From: Rubrivivax sp.
Lineage (GTDB): Bacteria > Pseudomonadota > Gammaproteobacteria > Burkholderiales > Burkholderiaceae_C
DNA length: 35,919 bases
Reading direction: 5' to 3'
Assembly: GCA_016790425.1 (NCBI GenBank)
Contig: JAEUPF010000074.1
Location: forward strand, 1 to 35,919
The notes under the pieces are model-generated. The model saw only the letters and a program-made list of their open reading frames with translations, had not been told where the DNA came from and made no database searches. The translations under genes and the position numbers were made by a program. Positions 1 through 6,961 of the stretch are shown in pieces (the stretch's first letter is position 1; each line of letters starts with the position of its first letter).

Positions 1-1485
1 TACCACTCGCGCGTGGCGTTCCCGGTCTACGACAGCCTCGTCGGCCGCGACGAGAAGTTCAAGCTCGAACCGGCGCTGGCCACCTCGTGGCAGATGACCG
101 GCCCGACGACCTGGCGCTTCAGGTTGCGTGCCGGCGTGAAGTTCCACGACGGCAGTGCCTTCACCGCCGACGACGCCGTGTTCTCGGTCGAGCGCACGAT
201 GGCGCCGCCGTCGCAGCGCGCCTTCCAGTTGAAGGGCCTGAAGGCGGCCAGGAAGATCGACGACCTCACCGTCGAGTTCCAGCTCGAGGCGCCCGACGCC
301 GTGCTGCCCGAGAAGCTGCAGTTCGTGGCGATGATGAGCAAGGCCTGGTGCGAGAAGCACGGCGTCACGAAGGCGCAGGACTTCAACGGCAAGCAGGAGA
401 CGTTCACGGTGCGCAACGCCAATGGCACCGGGCCGTTCCGCCTCAAGAGCTTCCAGCCCGACGTGCGCGTGCTGCTCGAGCGCCACGAGGCCTGGTGGGG
501 CTGGGCCGACAAAGGTGCCGACGGCAAGCCGCGCCACGGCAACGTCGCCGAAGTGAGCTTCGTGCCGATCAAGAGCGATGCCACGCGCCTGGCCGCGCTC
601 GCCTCGGGCGAAGTGGACCTCGTGCTCGACCCGCCGTACCAGGACATCGCGCGCCTGAAGGCCGATACGCGCATGACGCTCGTGCAGACGGCCGACATCG
701 GCCAGCAGTACCTCACCTTCGACCAGGCGCGCGACGAGCTCGAGTTCAGCGACGTCAAGGGCCGCAATCCCTTCAAGGACCTGCGCGTGCGCCGCGCCGT
801 CTACCACGCCGTCAACGTGCCGCTGATCATCGACAAGGTGCTGCGCGGCCAGGCGGTCCCCACCGGAACGTTCCTGTCGACGCTGGTCGACGGCAGCCCG
901 GCCGACCTCGACCGGCGGCTGCCGTTCGACCCCGCGCAGGCGAAGGCGCTGCTGGCCGAAGCCGGCTACCCGAACGGCTTCGCGGTGACGCTGGACTGCG
1001 TGAACGTGGCTTGGCGCGAGAACGCCTGCCAGGCGATGGCGGCGATGCTGACGCAGGTGGGCATCCGCACGACGCTGCGCAGTTCGACCACCGGCACGTT
1101 CTTCCCCAAGCTCAGCCAGGCCACCGCCAGCTTCGTCGAATTCGGCTGGACCGCCGCGCCCGACGCCTGGAACTCGCTCAACGCGCTCTTTCGCACCTAC
1201 GACAGGAGCGGCCTGGGGACCTTCAACGCCGGCCGCTACAGCAACCCGAAGCTCGACGCGCTGATCGACCAAATCCGCACCGAGCCCGACCTGACGCGCC
1301 GGCGCGCGATGGTGGCCACGGTGCTGCGGCTGGTGGCCGAGGACCTGCCCTACATCCCGCTGTACCGGCGCACGCTCACCTGGGCGATGCTGAAGAAGGT
1401 GAGCGCGGTGCAGTGGCCCAACGACATCATCGAGCTGCGCTGGGTGCGCGTGAAAGGCGACGCGCGCGGCGGCGGCGCGAACTGA
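1..1485 (+). CDS. ABC transporter substrate-binding protein, family 5 (5'-truncated)
   Basis: This is the C-terminal part of a periplasmic peptide/nickel-type (SBP_bac_5) binding protein that feeds a dipeptide/oligopeptide-class ABC importer. The frame is open from base 1, reading YHSRVAFPVYDSLV, so the gene starts upstream of the window and the signal peptide is not visible. A GTG at 13 opens the same frame but is internal. Family-typical segments are present: YDSLVGRDEKFKLEPALATSW near the N-terminal edge, then FRLRAGVKFHDGSAFTADDAVFS-type sequence, then RVRRAVYHAVN and LLAEAGYPNGF in the second lobe. The substrate cannot be deduced, because specificity within this family is broad and no permease or ATPase gene lies in the window. 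The last 59 bp overlap the 3' end of the convergent nuclease gene. Confidence 0.93.
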   Translation, partial: YHSRVAFPVYDSLVGRDEKFKLEPALATSWQMTGPTTWRFRLRAGVKFHDGSAFTADDAVFSVERTMAPPSQRAFQLKGLKAARKIDDLTVEFQLEAPDAVLPEKLQFVAMMSKAWCEKHGVTKAQDFNGKQETFTVRNANGTGPFRLKSFQPDVRVLLERHEAWWGWADKGADGKPRHGNVAEVSFVPIKSDATRLAALASGEVDLVLDPPYQDIARLKADTRMTLVQTADIGQQYLTFDQARDELEFSDVKGRNPFKDLRVRRAVYHAVNVPLIIDKVLRGQAVPTGTFLSTLVDGSPADLDRRLPFDPAQAKALLAEAGYPNGFAVTLDCVNVAWRENACQAMAAMLTQVGIRTTLRSSTTGTFFPKLSQATASFVEFGWTAAPDAWNSLNALFRTYDRSGLGTFNAGRYSNPKLDALIDQIRTEPDLTRRRAMVATVLRLVAEDLPYIPLYRRTLTWAMLKKVSAVQWPNDIIELRWVRVKGDARGGGAN

Positions 1486-2086
1486 GCCGCGGCGGGCGCC
1501 GGCGCGGGCGCGGGCACGGCCCGTGCGTCTTGCGGAACTCCTTGGGCATCACGGCGCCGGACGTGGCGTGCACGCCGCGGCGCAATGCCGTGGCCATGCG
1601 CTCTTCCTTCATCAGCGGGCCGCGGTCGAAGCGCGTGCGCGTGCTCCACGCATGCCCTTCGGCGACCATCCACTTCGACAGCGACTGCCCCTCGACGACG
1701 ACACCGCCGACGGCGCGCCCGTAGGAGTCGTGGGCGCTGAAGGTCAGCGTCGCCGGCTTGCCGAGCGCGAAGCCCTCCAGCGCCTTCTTCGCCTCGACGC
1801 CGTAGTCCTGGCAGATCTCCGGCGCGTCGATGTCGCGCAGCCGCACCTCGATCGGCGGCCGGCCGGGGGGCTGCAGCGTCAGCGTGTCGCCGTCGATGAC
1901 GCGGCTGATGACGCCGGCGATGCCTTCGCCCTTCTTCAAGGCGCCTGCGCGCGCCGACGCCGCCGGCGCCGCCTGCGCGCGGGCCTCCTCCGGCACCGCC
2001 GCCGCGCCGGCCAACCCCAGCGCGAACGAGAACGCGAGCGGCAGCGCGAGGCGCCGCGCCGAGTCAAGGCTTCCCGGGCGTTTCAT
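1427..2086 (-). CDS. Exported thermonuclease-like protein (SNase fold)
   Basis: This 219-residue protein has a hydrophobic export signal (residues about 1-38, ending near the motif ARAQA) followed by a staphylococcal-nuclease domain. Visible catalytic motifs are VIDGDTL (calcium-binding Asp), [10 protein letters not shown] (catalytic Arg and Glu, metal Asp) and DSYGRAVG (second catalytic Arg). It should be a periplasmic or secreted phosphodiesterase acting on DNA or RNA. The ATG at 2086 is chosen because an AGAAGGAG Shine-Dalgarno lies about 10 nt upstream and the signal peptide follows directly; the frame stays open further upstream but is Arg-rich shadow sequence. The start overlaps the end of the helicase gene by 23 bp, suggesting translational coupling. 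The C-terminal tail is Arg-rich and runs into the coding sequence of the convergent binding-protein gene. Confidence 0.9.
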   Translation of the reverse strand: MKRPGSLDSARRLALPLAFSFALGLAGAAAVPEEARAQAAPAASARAGALKKGEGIAGVISRVIDGDTLTLQPPGRPPIEVRLRDIDAPEICQDYGVEAKKALEGFALGKPATLTFSAHDSYGRAVGGVVVEGQSLSKWMVAEGHAWSTRTRFDRGPLMKEERMATALRRGVHATSGAVMPKEFRKTHGPCPRPRRRPPRLSSRRRRARRLSRAPSAAR

Positions 2087-4739
2087 GGTCGATCGACTCC
2101 TTCTCTTCGGGGCGCGGCCCGTCTTCGGCCGCTGCCGGCGGCGATGATGCCGCAGCGGCCGCCTTGCGCTGCAACGTCGCACGCGGCGCCTTCGAGGAGC
2201 GCGCCGCCCGGGCGCCGGCGACCGCGTCGGCCGCATCGAGCGAGCGCTCGGCTTCGGCGAGCAGGCGGTCGATGCGGTCCTTGAGCTTCTCGGTGGTGAG
2301 CTGCTCGCGGAAGCGCTCCACCAGCAGCGGCAGCGCGAACGGACTCGGGTGCTTCAGCGCCACGCGCTGCAGCGGCAACGCCGCCAGGCGCTTGAGCGCG
2401 GCGCGCAGGCGTTCGAGTTCCAGCTCCTGGCTCAGCACTTCGCCTTCGGCCTGGCCGAGCAGGCGGTTGCCGGCGTCGTACTTGCGGAACACCTCGTAGA
2501 ACAGCGAGCTGGACGCCTGCAGCTGACGCAGGCTCTTCGGCGCGCCCGGGTAGCCGCTGAACACGAGGCCGGCGACGCGCGCGATCTCGCGGAAGCGCCG
2601 CTGCGCCAGTTCGCCCGAGTTGAGGCTGGCCAGCACGTCGGCCAGCAGGTCGCGGCCGCTGAACAGCGCCGTCAGCGCCTCGTCCGAAAGCGCCATCGGC
2701 TTGGCCGCCAGCACTTCGAGGCCGTAGTCGTTCACCGACAGCGAGAACGTGTTCGGCTCGCTTCGGGCCAGCCGCCATGCCAGCAGCTGCGCCAGGCCGA
2801 TGTGCACGTTGCGCCCGGCGAACGGGTAGAAGAAGAAGTGCTGGCCCTCGCGTGAGCGGAACTCCTCCACCAGCAGGTGGCCGCGCTGCGGCAGCTGCGA
2901 CAGCCGGGCCTGCGCCTGCAGCATCGGCCGCGCGCACTGCATCTCGGGCTCGAAGAAGTCGCCCTGCGCCGCGCCTTCGAGCATCGCCAGCACCGCGTCG
3001 CCGAGCTCGTTGGACAGCGGCATGCGCCCGCCGGCCCACGCCGGCACGACGCCCTTGTTGTTCTTCGTCGCGCGGCGCACGTAGGCCGCCATGTCCTGCG
3101 TGCGCACGTACTCCAGCACGCGGCCGGCGAAGACGAAGTGGTCGCCCTTGTTCAGGCGCGCGATGAAGCCTTCCTCGATGGTGCCCAGCGTGCCCCCGCT
3201 GAGCCACTTCACCTGCATGCTGGCGTCGCTGACGATGGTGCCCACCTGCAGCCGGTGCCGCCGCGCGATGCCGCGGTCGGGCACGCGCCACACGCCATCG
3301 ACGAGCTGCACGCGGTGGTACTCGGGGTAGGCGGCGAGGCTGTCGCCGCCGCGCTCGACGAAGGCGAGCGCCCAGTCGAACTCCTCGCGCGTCAGCTCGG
3401 CATAGGCCGGCGCCGTCCTGACTTCCTCGAACAGCGCGTCGGCACCGAACCCCCCGCCTTCCTTCGCATTGGCGGCAAAGCCGCCGCCGAGGGCCACCGT
3501 CACCAGGTGCTGCACCAGCACGTCCAGCGGCTTGTTCGGGCTCGTGCGCGACTCCACCCGGCCGGCCAGTGCCGCGCGCCGCGCGGCGGCCGCTTCCACC
3601 AGTTCCAGCGTGTGCGTGGGCACCAGCGTCACGCGGCTGGCCCGGCCCGGCGCGTGGCCGCTGCGGCCGGCGCGTTGCAGCAGCCGCGCGATGCCCTTGG
3701 CGCTGCCGATCTGCAGCACCCGCTCCACCGGCAGGAAGTCCACGCCGAGGTCGAGCGAACTGGTCGCGACCACCGCCTTCAACCGCCCTTCCTTCAGCCC
3801 CGCCTCGACCCACTCGCGCACGCTCTTGTCCAGCGACCCGTGGTGCAGCGCCACGACACCGGCCCACTCGGGCTTCGCGGCGAGCAGCAGCTGGTACCAG
3901 ATCTCGGCCTGCGAACGCACGTTGGTGAAGACGAGCGTCGTCGAACTCTTCTCGATCTCGTCGACCACCGGCTGCTGCATCTGCGCGCCCAGGTGCCCGC
4001 CCCAGCTGAAGCGGCCGGGCTCGTGCGGCAGCAGCGTGTCGATGACCAGCGCCTTGTCGACCTTGCCGCGCACCAGAAGCGGCGGCGGGCCGGCGCTGCC
4101 GCCGGGCGATGAGCCGACGAGCGTGGCCATCGCCTGCTCGAGATTGCCCAGGGTTGCCGACAAGCCCCACACGATGAGCCTCGGGTTCCAGCGCCTGAGC
4201 CGCGCCAGCGCGAGCTGCACCTGCACGCCGCGCTTGTTGCCGATCAGCTCGTGCCATTCGTCGACGATCACCGTGTGCACGCCGCCGAGTTCGGCGGCCG
4301 CGTTCTCGCGCGTCAGCATCAGCGTCAGCGACTCGGGCGTCGTCACCAGCGCCTCGGGCGGGCGGCGCTCCTGGCGGGCGCGCTCGGCGCTGCCGGTGTC
4401 GCCGGTGCGCTGCCCCACCTGCGCCCACGGCGCCAGCGCCGGCAGCGGGCGTTGCAGCGCCTTCGTCGTGTCGGCGGCGAGCGCGCGCATCGGCGTCAAC
4501 CACAGCACCTGCAGGCCGCCGCTGCCCTTCGCTCCCCGCTGAGGCGCCCGCAGCCGCGCCAGCGCCCCCATCCACACCGCGTAGGTCTTGCCGCTGCCGG
4601 TCGTGGCGTGCAGCAGGCCGCTGGCGCCTGCGGCCATCGCGGCCCACACCTCGCGCTGGAAGTCGAAGGGGCGATAGCCGTTCGCGGCGAACCACGCTTC
4701 GGCGGCGGCCATCGACGCGGTGCTCGCTTGTGCAGTCAC
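2064..4739 (-). CDS. Ligase-associated-type (Lhr-like) DEXH box helicase
   Basis: This is an 891-residue superfamily 2 ATP-dependent helicase. A Q-motif-like Gln is at about 28, Walker A TTGSGKT at 46-52, the DEWH box at 160-163, GLSAT (motif III), and [12 protein letters not shown] as motif VI. The DEWHEL signature and the winged-helix plus DEAD/H-associated C-terminal half match Lhr-family proteins, in particular the subfamily called ligase-associated DNA damage response helicase. Those proteins normally sit beside a DNA ligase, an exonuclease and a phosphoesterase; none is present here. It lies between a DUF429 gene (18-bp gap) and a thermonuclease gene (23-bp overlap). The start is a GTG at 4739; an in-frame ATG at 4712 is an alternative that still keeps every motif. 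The C-terminus is Lys/Glu-rich. Confidence 0.93.
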   Translation of the reverse strand: MTAQASTASMAAAEAWFAANGYRPFDFQREVWAAMAAGASGLLHATTGSGKTYAVWMGALARLRAPQRGAKGSGGLQVLWLTPMRALAADTTKALQRPLPALAPWAQVGQRTGDTGSAERARQERRPPEALVTTPESLTLMLTRENAAAELGGVHTVIVDEWHELIGNKRGVQVQLALARLRRWNPRLIVWGLSATLGNLEQAMATLVGSSPGGSAGPPPLLVRGKVDKALVIDTLLPHEPGRFSWGGHLGAQMQQPVVDEIEKSSTTLVFTNVRSQAEIWYQLLLAAKPEWAGVVALHHGSLDKSVREWVEAGLKEGRLKAVVATSSLDLGVDFLPVERVLQIGSAKGIARLLQRAGRSGHAPGRASRVTLVPTHTLELVEAAAARRAALAGRVESRTSPNKPLDVLVQHLVTVALGGGFAANAKEGGGFGADALFEEVRTAPAYAELTREEFDWALAFVERGGDSLAAYPEYHRVQLVDGVWRVPDRGIARRHRLQVGTIVSDASMQVKWLSGGTLGTIEEGFIARLNKGDHFVFAGRVLEYVRTQDMAAYVRRATKNNKGVVPAWAGGRMPLSNELGDAVLAMLEGAAQGDFFEPEMQCARPMLQAQARLSQLPQRGHLLVEEFRSREGQHFFFYPFAGRNVHIGLAQLLAWRLARSEPNTFSLSVNDYGLEVLAAKPMALSDEALTALFSGRDLLADVLASLNSGELAQRRFREIARVAGLVFSGYPGAPKSLRQLQASSSLFYEVFRKYDAGNRLLGQAEGEVLSQELELERLRAALKRLAALPLQRVALKHPSPFALPLLVERFREQLTTEKLKDRIDRLLAEAERSLDAADAVAGARAARSSKAPRATLQRKAAAAASSPPAAAEDGPRPEEKESIDHETPGKP

Positions 4740-4757
4740 GGCCGCTTCGACGCGCCT

Positions 4758-5750
4758 TCACACCGGCCCGACGATCCAGCCTTCGACGCCATCGACGACC
4801 TCGGGCAACCCGTGCCGCGGCTGCCGTTCGGCCCAGGCGGCCTGCATCAGGCACAGCACCGCGTCGATCAAGTCGCCGCTGGCGTCGGCCACGATGGCGG
4901 CGCGCTCGCTGGCGCCCAGGCGCAGCGCCAGGCCGAGCGGGCTGCGGCCGCGTTCGAGCGCCGCCAGCATCTCCTCGCGCGCCGCGCGCCGCTCGCTGTC
5001 GTCGCGGTTCTTGTACGAGCGGCGGCCGATCAGCTCGAACGCCAGCCGGCCCGGGTAGCCCTCGACGCCCACACGCGCCGCGTCGCCGCTGCGCAGCCCG
5101 GGCAGCATCAAGCCCGCGGCGACGAGCCGGGCGAAGCCCTCGTAGTACATGAATCCCACCGGCACGTAGCGCGTCTGCAGCGGACTCGACGACGTGGCCG
5201 CGTGTGCGGTGTCGGTGCGGCGGTGGATGAGCCGCTGGCCGCTGGCGCGCGCGTTGCCCCAGGCATCGACGAGCGCGCGGAACTGCATTCGCGCCGGGCA
5301 GCGCCGCTTCAACTCGGCGATCACCGCGTCGGCGCTGTCGCCGAGCGCGTGCGCGTCGACGAATGCGCGCGGCAGACCGAACGGGAAATCGAAAGCGCCG
5401 AACCACGGGCCCGGTGCGGCGAGCGCGCTCTCGAACTGGGCCAGCGTCGGCAGCGCGTCGATGCCGAGCAAGCGCACGGCGCCATGGCCCTGGCCCTGGC
5501 CCTGGCCCTTGTCTTCGCCCTGGCCTTCGCCTGCGCCCCGACCCTCGCCTGTGCCCTGGCCTTCGCCTTCCCGCCGGCCGCGCGCCACGGTGATGGGCTT
5601 GCGGCGCGAAGGCGCGCAGCTGAAGTCCACGCCCAGCAGCAGCGGCGGCTGCGAAAGTGCGGCCGCCACGCCGGCGGCCACTCCGGTGGCCCGCGCCGAC
5701 CGGGCGCCGGGCGCGTGCAAGTCAGCGGGAAGGTCGGCAGCGTGGGTCAT
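4758..5750 (-). CDS. DUF429 family protein (predicted RNase H-fold nuclease)
   Basis: This 330-residue protein belongs to DUF429, a family that is uncharacterised but predicted to have an RNase H-like nuclease fold. The first strand LLLGVDFSCAPSRRKPI supplies a conserved Asp, FGAFDFPFGLPR a second, and the C-terminal DASGDLIDAVLCLMQAAW helix carries further acidic residues, consistent with an RNase H-type active site. Between the first strand and the rest of the domain sits a Gly/Gln/Glu-rich insert encoded by a 6-bp tandem repeat. The start is the ATG at 5750; translation further upstream would run over the divergent asparaginase gene. It heads a leftward operon with the helicase and thermonuclease. 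A CAGAAT hexamer at 5768-5773 on the minus strand is a weak -10 candidate. The function is not known. Confidence 0.85.
   Translation of the reverse strand: MTHAADLPADLHAPGARSARATGVAAGVAAALSQPPLLLGVDFSCAPSRRKPITVARGRREGEGQGTGEGRGAGEGQGEDKGQGQGQGHGAVRLLGIDALPTLAQFESALAAPGPWFGAFDFPFGLPRAFVDAHALGDSADAVIAELKRRCPARMQFRALVDAWGNARASGQRLIHRRTDTAHAATSSSPLQTRYVPVGFMYYEGFARLVAAGLMLPGLRSGDAARVGVEGYPGRLAFELIGRRSYKNRDDSERRAAREEMLAALERGRSPLGLALRLGASERAAIVADASGDLIDAVLCLMQAAWAERQPRHGLPEVVDGVEGWIVGPV
5482..5568. repeat. Degenerate 6-bp tandem repeat inside the DUF429 gene
   Basis: Four consecutive CCCTGG-type hexamers are followed by diverged CCTTCG/CCCTGG copies. On the coding (minus) strand they give a Gly-Gln/Glu-Gly run inserted in the DUF429 domain. 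Because the unit is 6 bp, copy-number change keeps the frame. Confidence 0.85.
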
Positions 5751-5785
5751 GGCGAGCGGCTCGCAGGCATTCTGGCCGCTGCCGC

Positions 5786-5791
5786 CACAAT
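5786..5791 (+). promoter_or_regulatory. Candidate -10 element of the asparaginase gene (leaderless)
   Basis: CACAAT lies 8 nt before the ATG at 5800, so transcription would begin at or next to the start codon. No convincing Shine-Dalgarno is present and no clear -35 is seen. The divergent DUF429 start is only 49 bp away, so both promoters must fit in this gap. Confidence 0.45.
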
Positions 5792-5799
5792 GCCGGCGC

Positions 5800-6837
5800 A
5801 TGAACGCCAACCCCGTCCTGGCCGAGGTGCTGCGCGGCGGCATCGCCGAGAGTTTCCATCGCGGCGCCGTCGCCGTCGTCGACGCGCAAGGGCGCGTGCA
5901 CACCGCCATCGGCGACATCGAGCGGCCGATCTTCCCGCGCTCGGCGGTCAAAGTGCTGCAGGCGCTGCCGCTGGTGGCCAGCGGCGCGGCCGAGCGCTTC
6001 GGCCTCACCGACGCCGAACTCGCGCTCGCCTGCGCCTCGCACGGCGGCGAGCCGCAGCACACCGAGACGGCGCGCGCGATGCTCGCCAAGGCGGGTCTGG
6101 GCCCCGAGGCGCTCGAATGCGGCACCCACTGGCCCTACCACGAAGGCAGCCAGCGCGCCCTGGCCGCCGCAGGCCAGCAGCCGAGCGCGCTGCACAACAA
6201 CTGCTCGGGCAAGCACGCCGGCTTCGTGTGCCTGGGCTGCGCGCTCGCCGGCCGCAGCGGCGCGGCCGACTTCGTGCGCGGCTACGTGCAACCCGGCCAC
6301 CCCGTGATGCGCGAGGTGACCGCTTCGCTTCAGGACGCCACCGGCTTCGACCTCGCCGCCACCGCGCGCGGCACCGACGGCTGCTCGATCCCCACCCTCG
6401 CGGTGCCGCTGCGCCACCTGGCGCACGCCTTCGCGAAGGTGGCCACCGGCGTCGGCCTCGATGCCGACCGCGCCCGAGCCGCGCGGCGCCTGCGCGAGGC
6501 GGTGGCGCGCGCCCCGGCGATGGTGGGCGGCAGCGGCCGCTTCGACAGCCGCGTGGCCGAGCGCCTGGGCGAGCGGGTCTTCTGCAAGGTCGGCGCCGAA
6601 GGCGTGTACTGCGCTGCCTTGCCGCAGCAAGGCCTGGGCGTGGCCTTGAAGATGGACGACGGCAACACCGCGCGCGCCGCCGAAGTGGTGATGGCGGCGC
6701 TGATCGAGCGCCTCGTGCCGCCGGCCGGCGACGACGAAGCGGCCTTCGTTGGCGCGCTGGCCGACGTGACGCTGCGCAACTGGAACGGCATCGAGGTGGG
6801 CCGGTTGCGCGCCGGCGGGGCGCTGGCCAGAGCCTAG
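5800..6837 (+). CDS. L-asparaginase, class 3 (Rhizobium etli AnsA-type, PF06089)
   Basis: This 345-residue cytoplasmic enzyme should hydrolyse L-asparagine to aspartate and ammonia. It belongs to the asparaginase family typified by Rhizobium etli AnsA, unrelated to the E. coli AnsA/AnsB type. Residues reported as catalytic in that family are present: Ser48 and Lys51 (PRSAVK), Ser80 (ASHGGE), Lys263 (FCKVGAEG), and a zinc-ligand-like set Cys135/Lys138 (NNCSGKH) and Cys195 (TDGCS). The start is the ATG at 5800; an ATG 10 nt earlier is out of frame, and the longer open frame upstream is shadow of the divergent DUF429 gene. The gene is monocistronic, flanked by a divergent gene upstream and a 124-bp gap downstream. 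Confidence 0.93.
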   Translation: MNANPVLAEVLRGGIAESFHRGAVAVVDAQGRVHTAIGDIERPIFPRSAVKVLQALPLVASGAAERFGLTDAELALACASHGGEPQHTETARAMLAKAGLGPEALECGTHWPYHEGSQRALAAAGQQPSALHNNCSGKHAGFVCLGCALAGRSGAADFVRGYVQPGHPVMREVTASLQDATGFDLAATARGTDGCSIPTLAVPLRHLAHAFAKVATGVGLDADRARAARRLREAVARAPAMVGGSGRFDSRVAERLGERVFCKVGAEGVYCAALPQQGLGVALKMDDGNTARAAEVVMAALIERLVPPAGDDEAAFVGALADVTLRNWNGIEVGRLRAGGALARA

Positions 6838-6860
6838 GCCCGCGCCGCGAGCCGGCGGGC
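6838..6860 (+). terminator. Weak stem-loop after the asparaginase gene
   Basis: GCCCGC (6838-6843) and GCGGGC (6855-6860) can pair around an 11-nt loop directly after the stop codon. There is no T-run, so intrinsic termination is uncertain. A perfect 10-bp palindrome CCGCTAGCGG follows at 6870-6879. Confidence 0.3.
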
Positions 6861-6961
6861 GGCCTCATCCCGCTAGCGGTTGCCTAACGCTGCACGCCGA
6901 CACTTCAATCGCTGCACCGCCATTCGGCCGGTGCCCCGCCTGAACTGGAAGGGAGACAGCG

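Noticed and set aside
5482-5568. Possible CRISPR-like or regulatory repeat
   Set aside because: The units are 6 bp, without spacers, and encode an in-frame Gly-rich linker.
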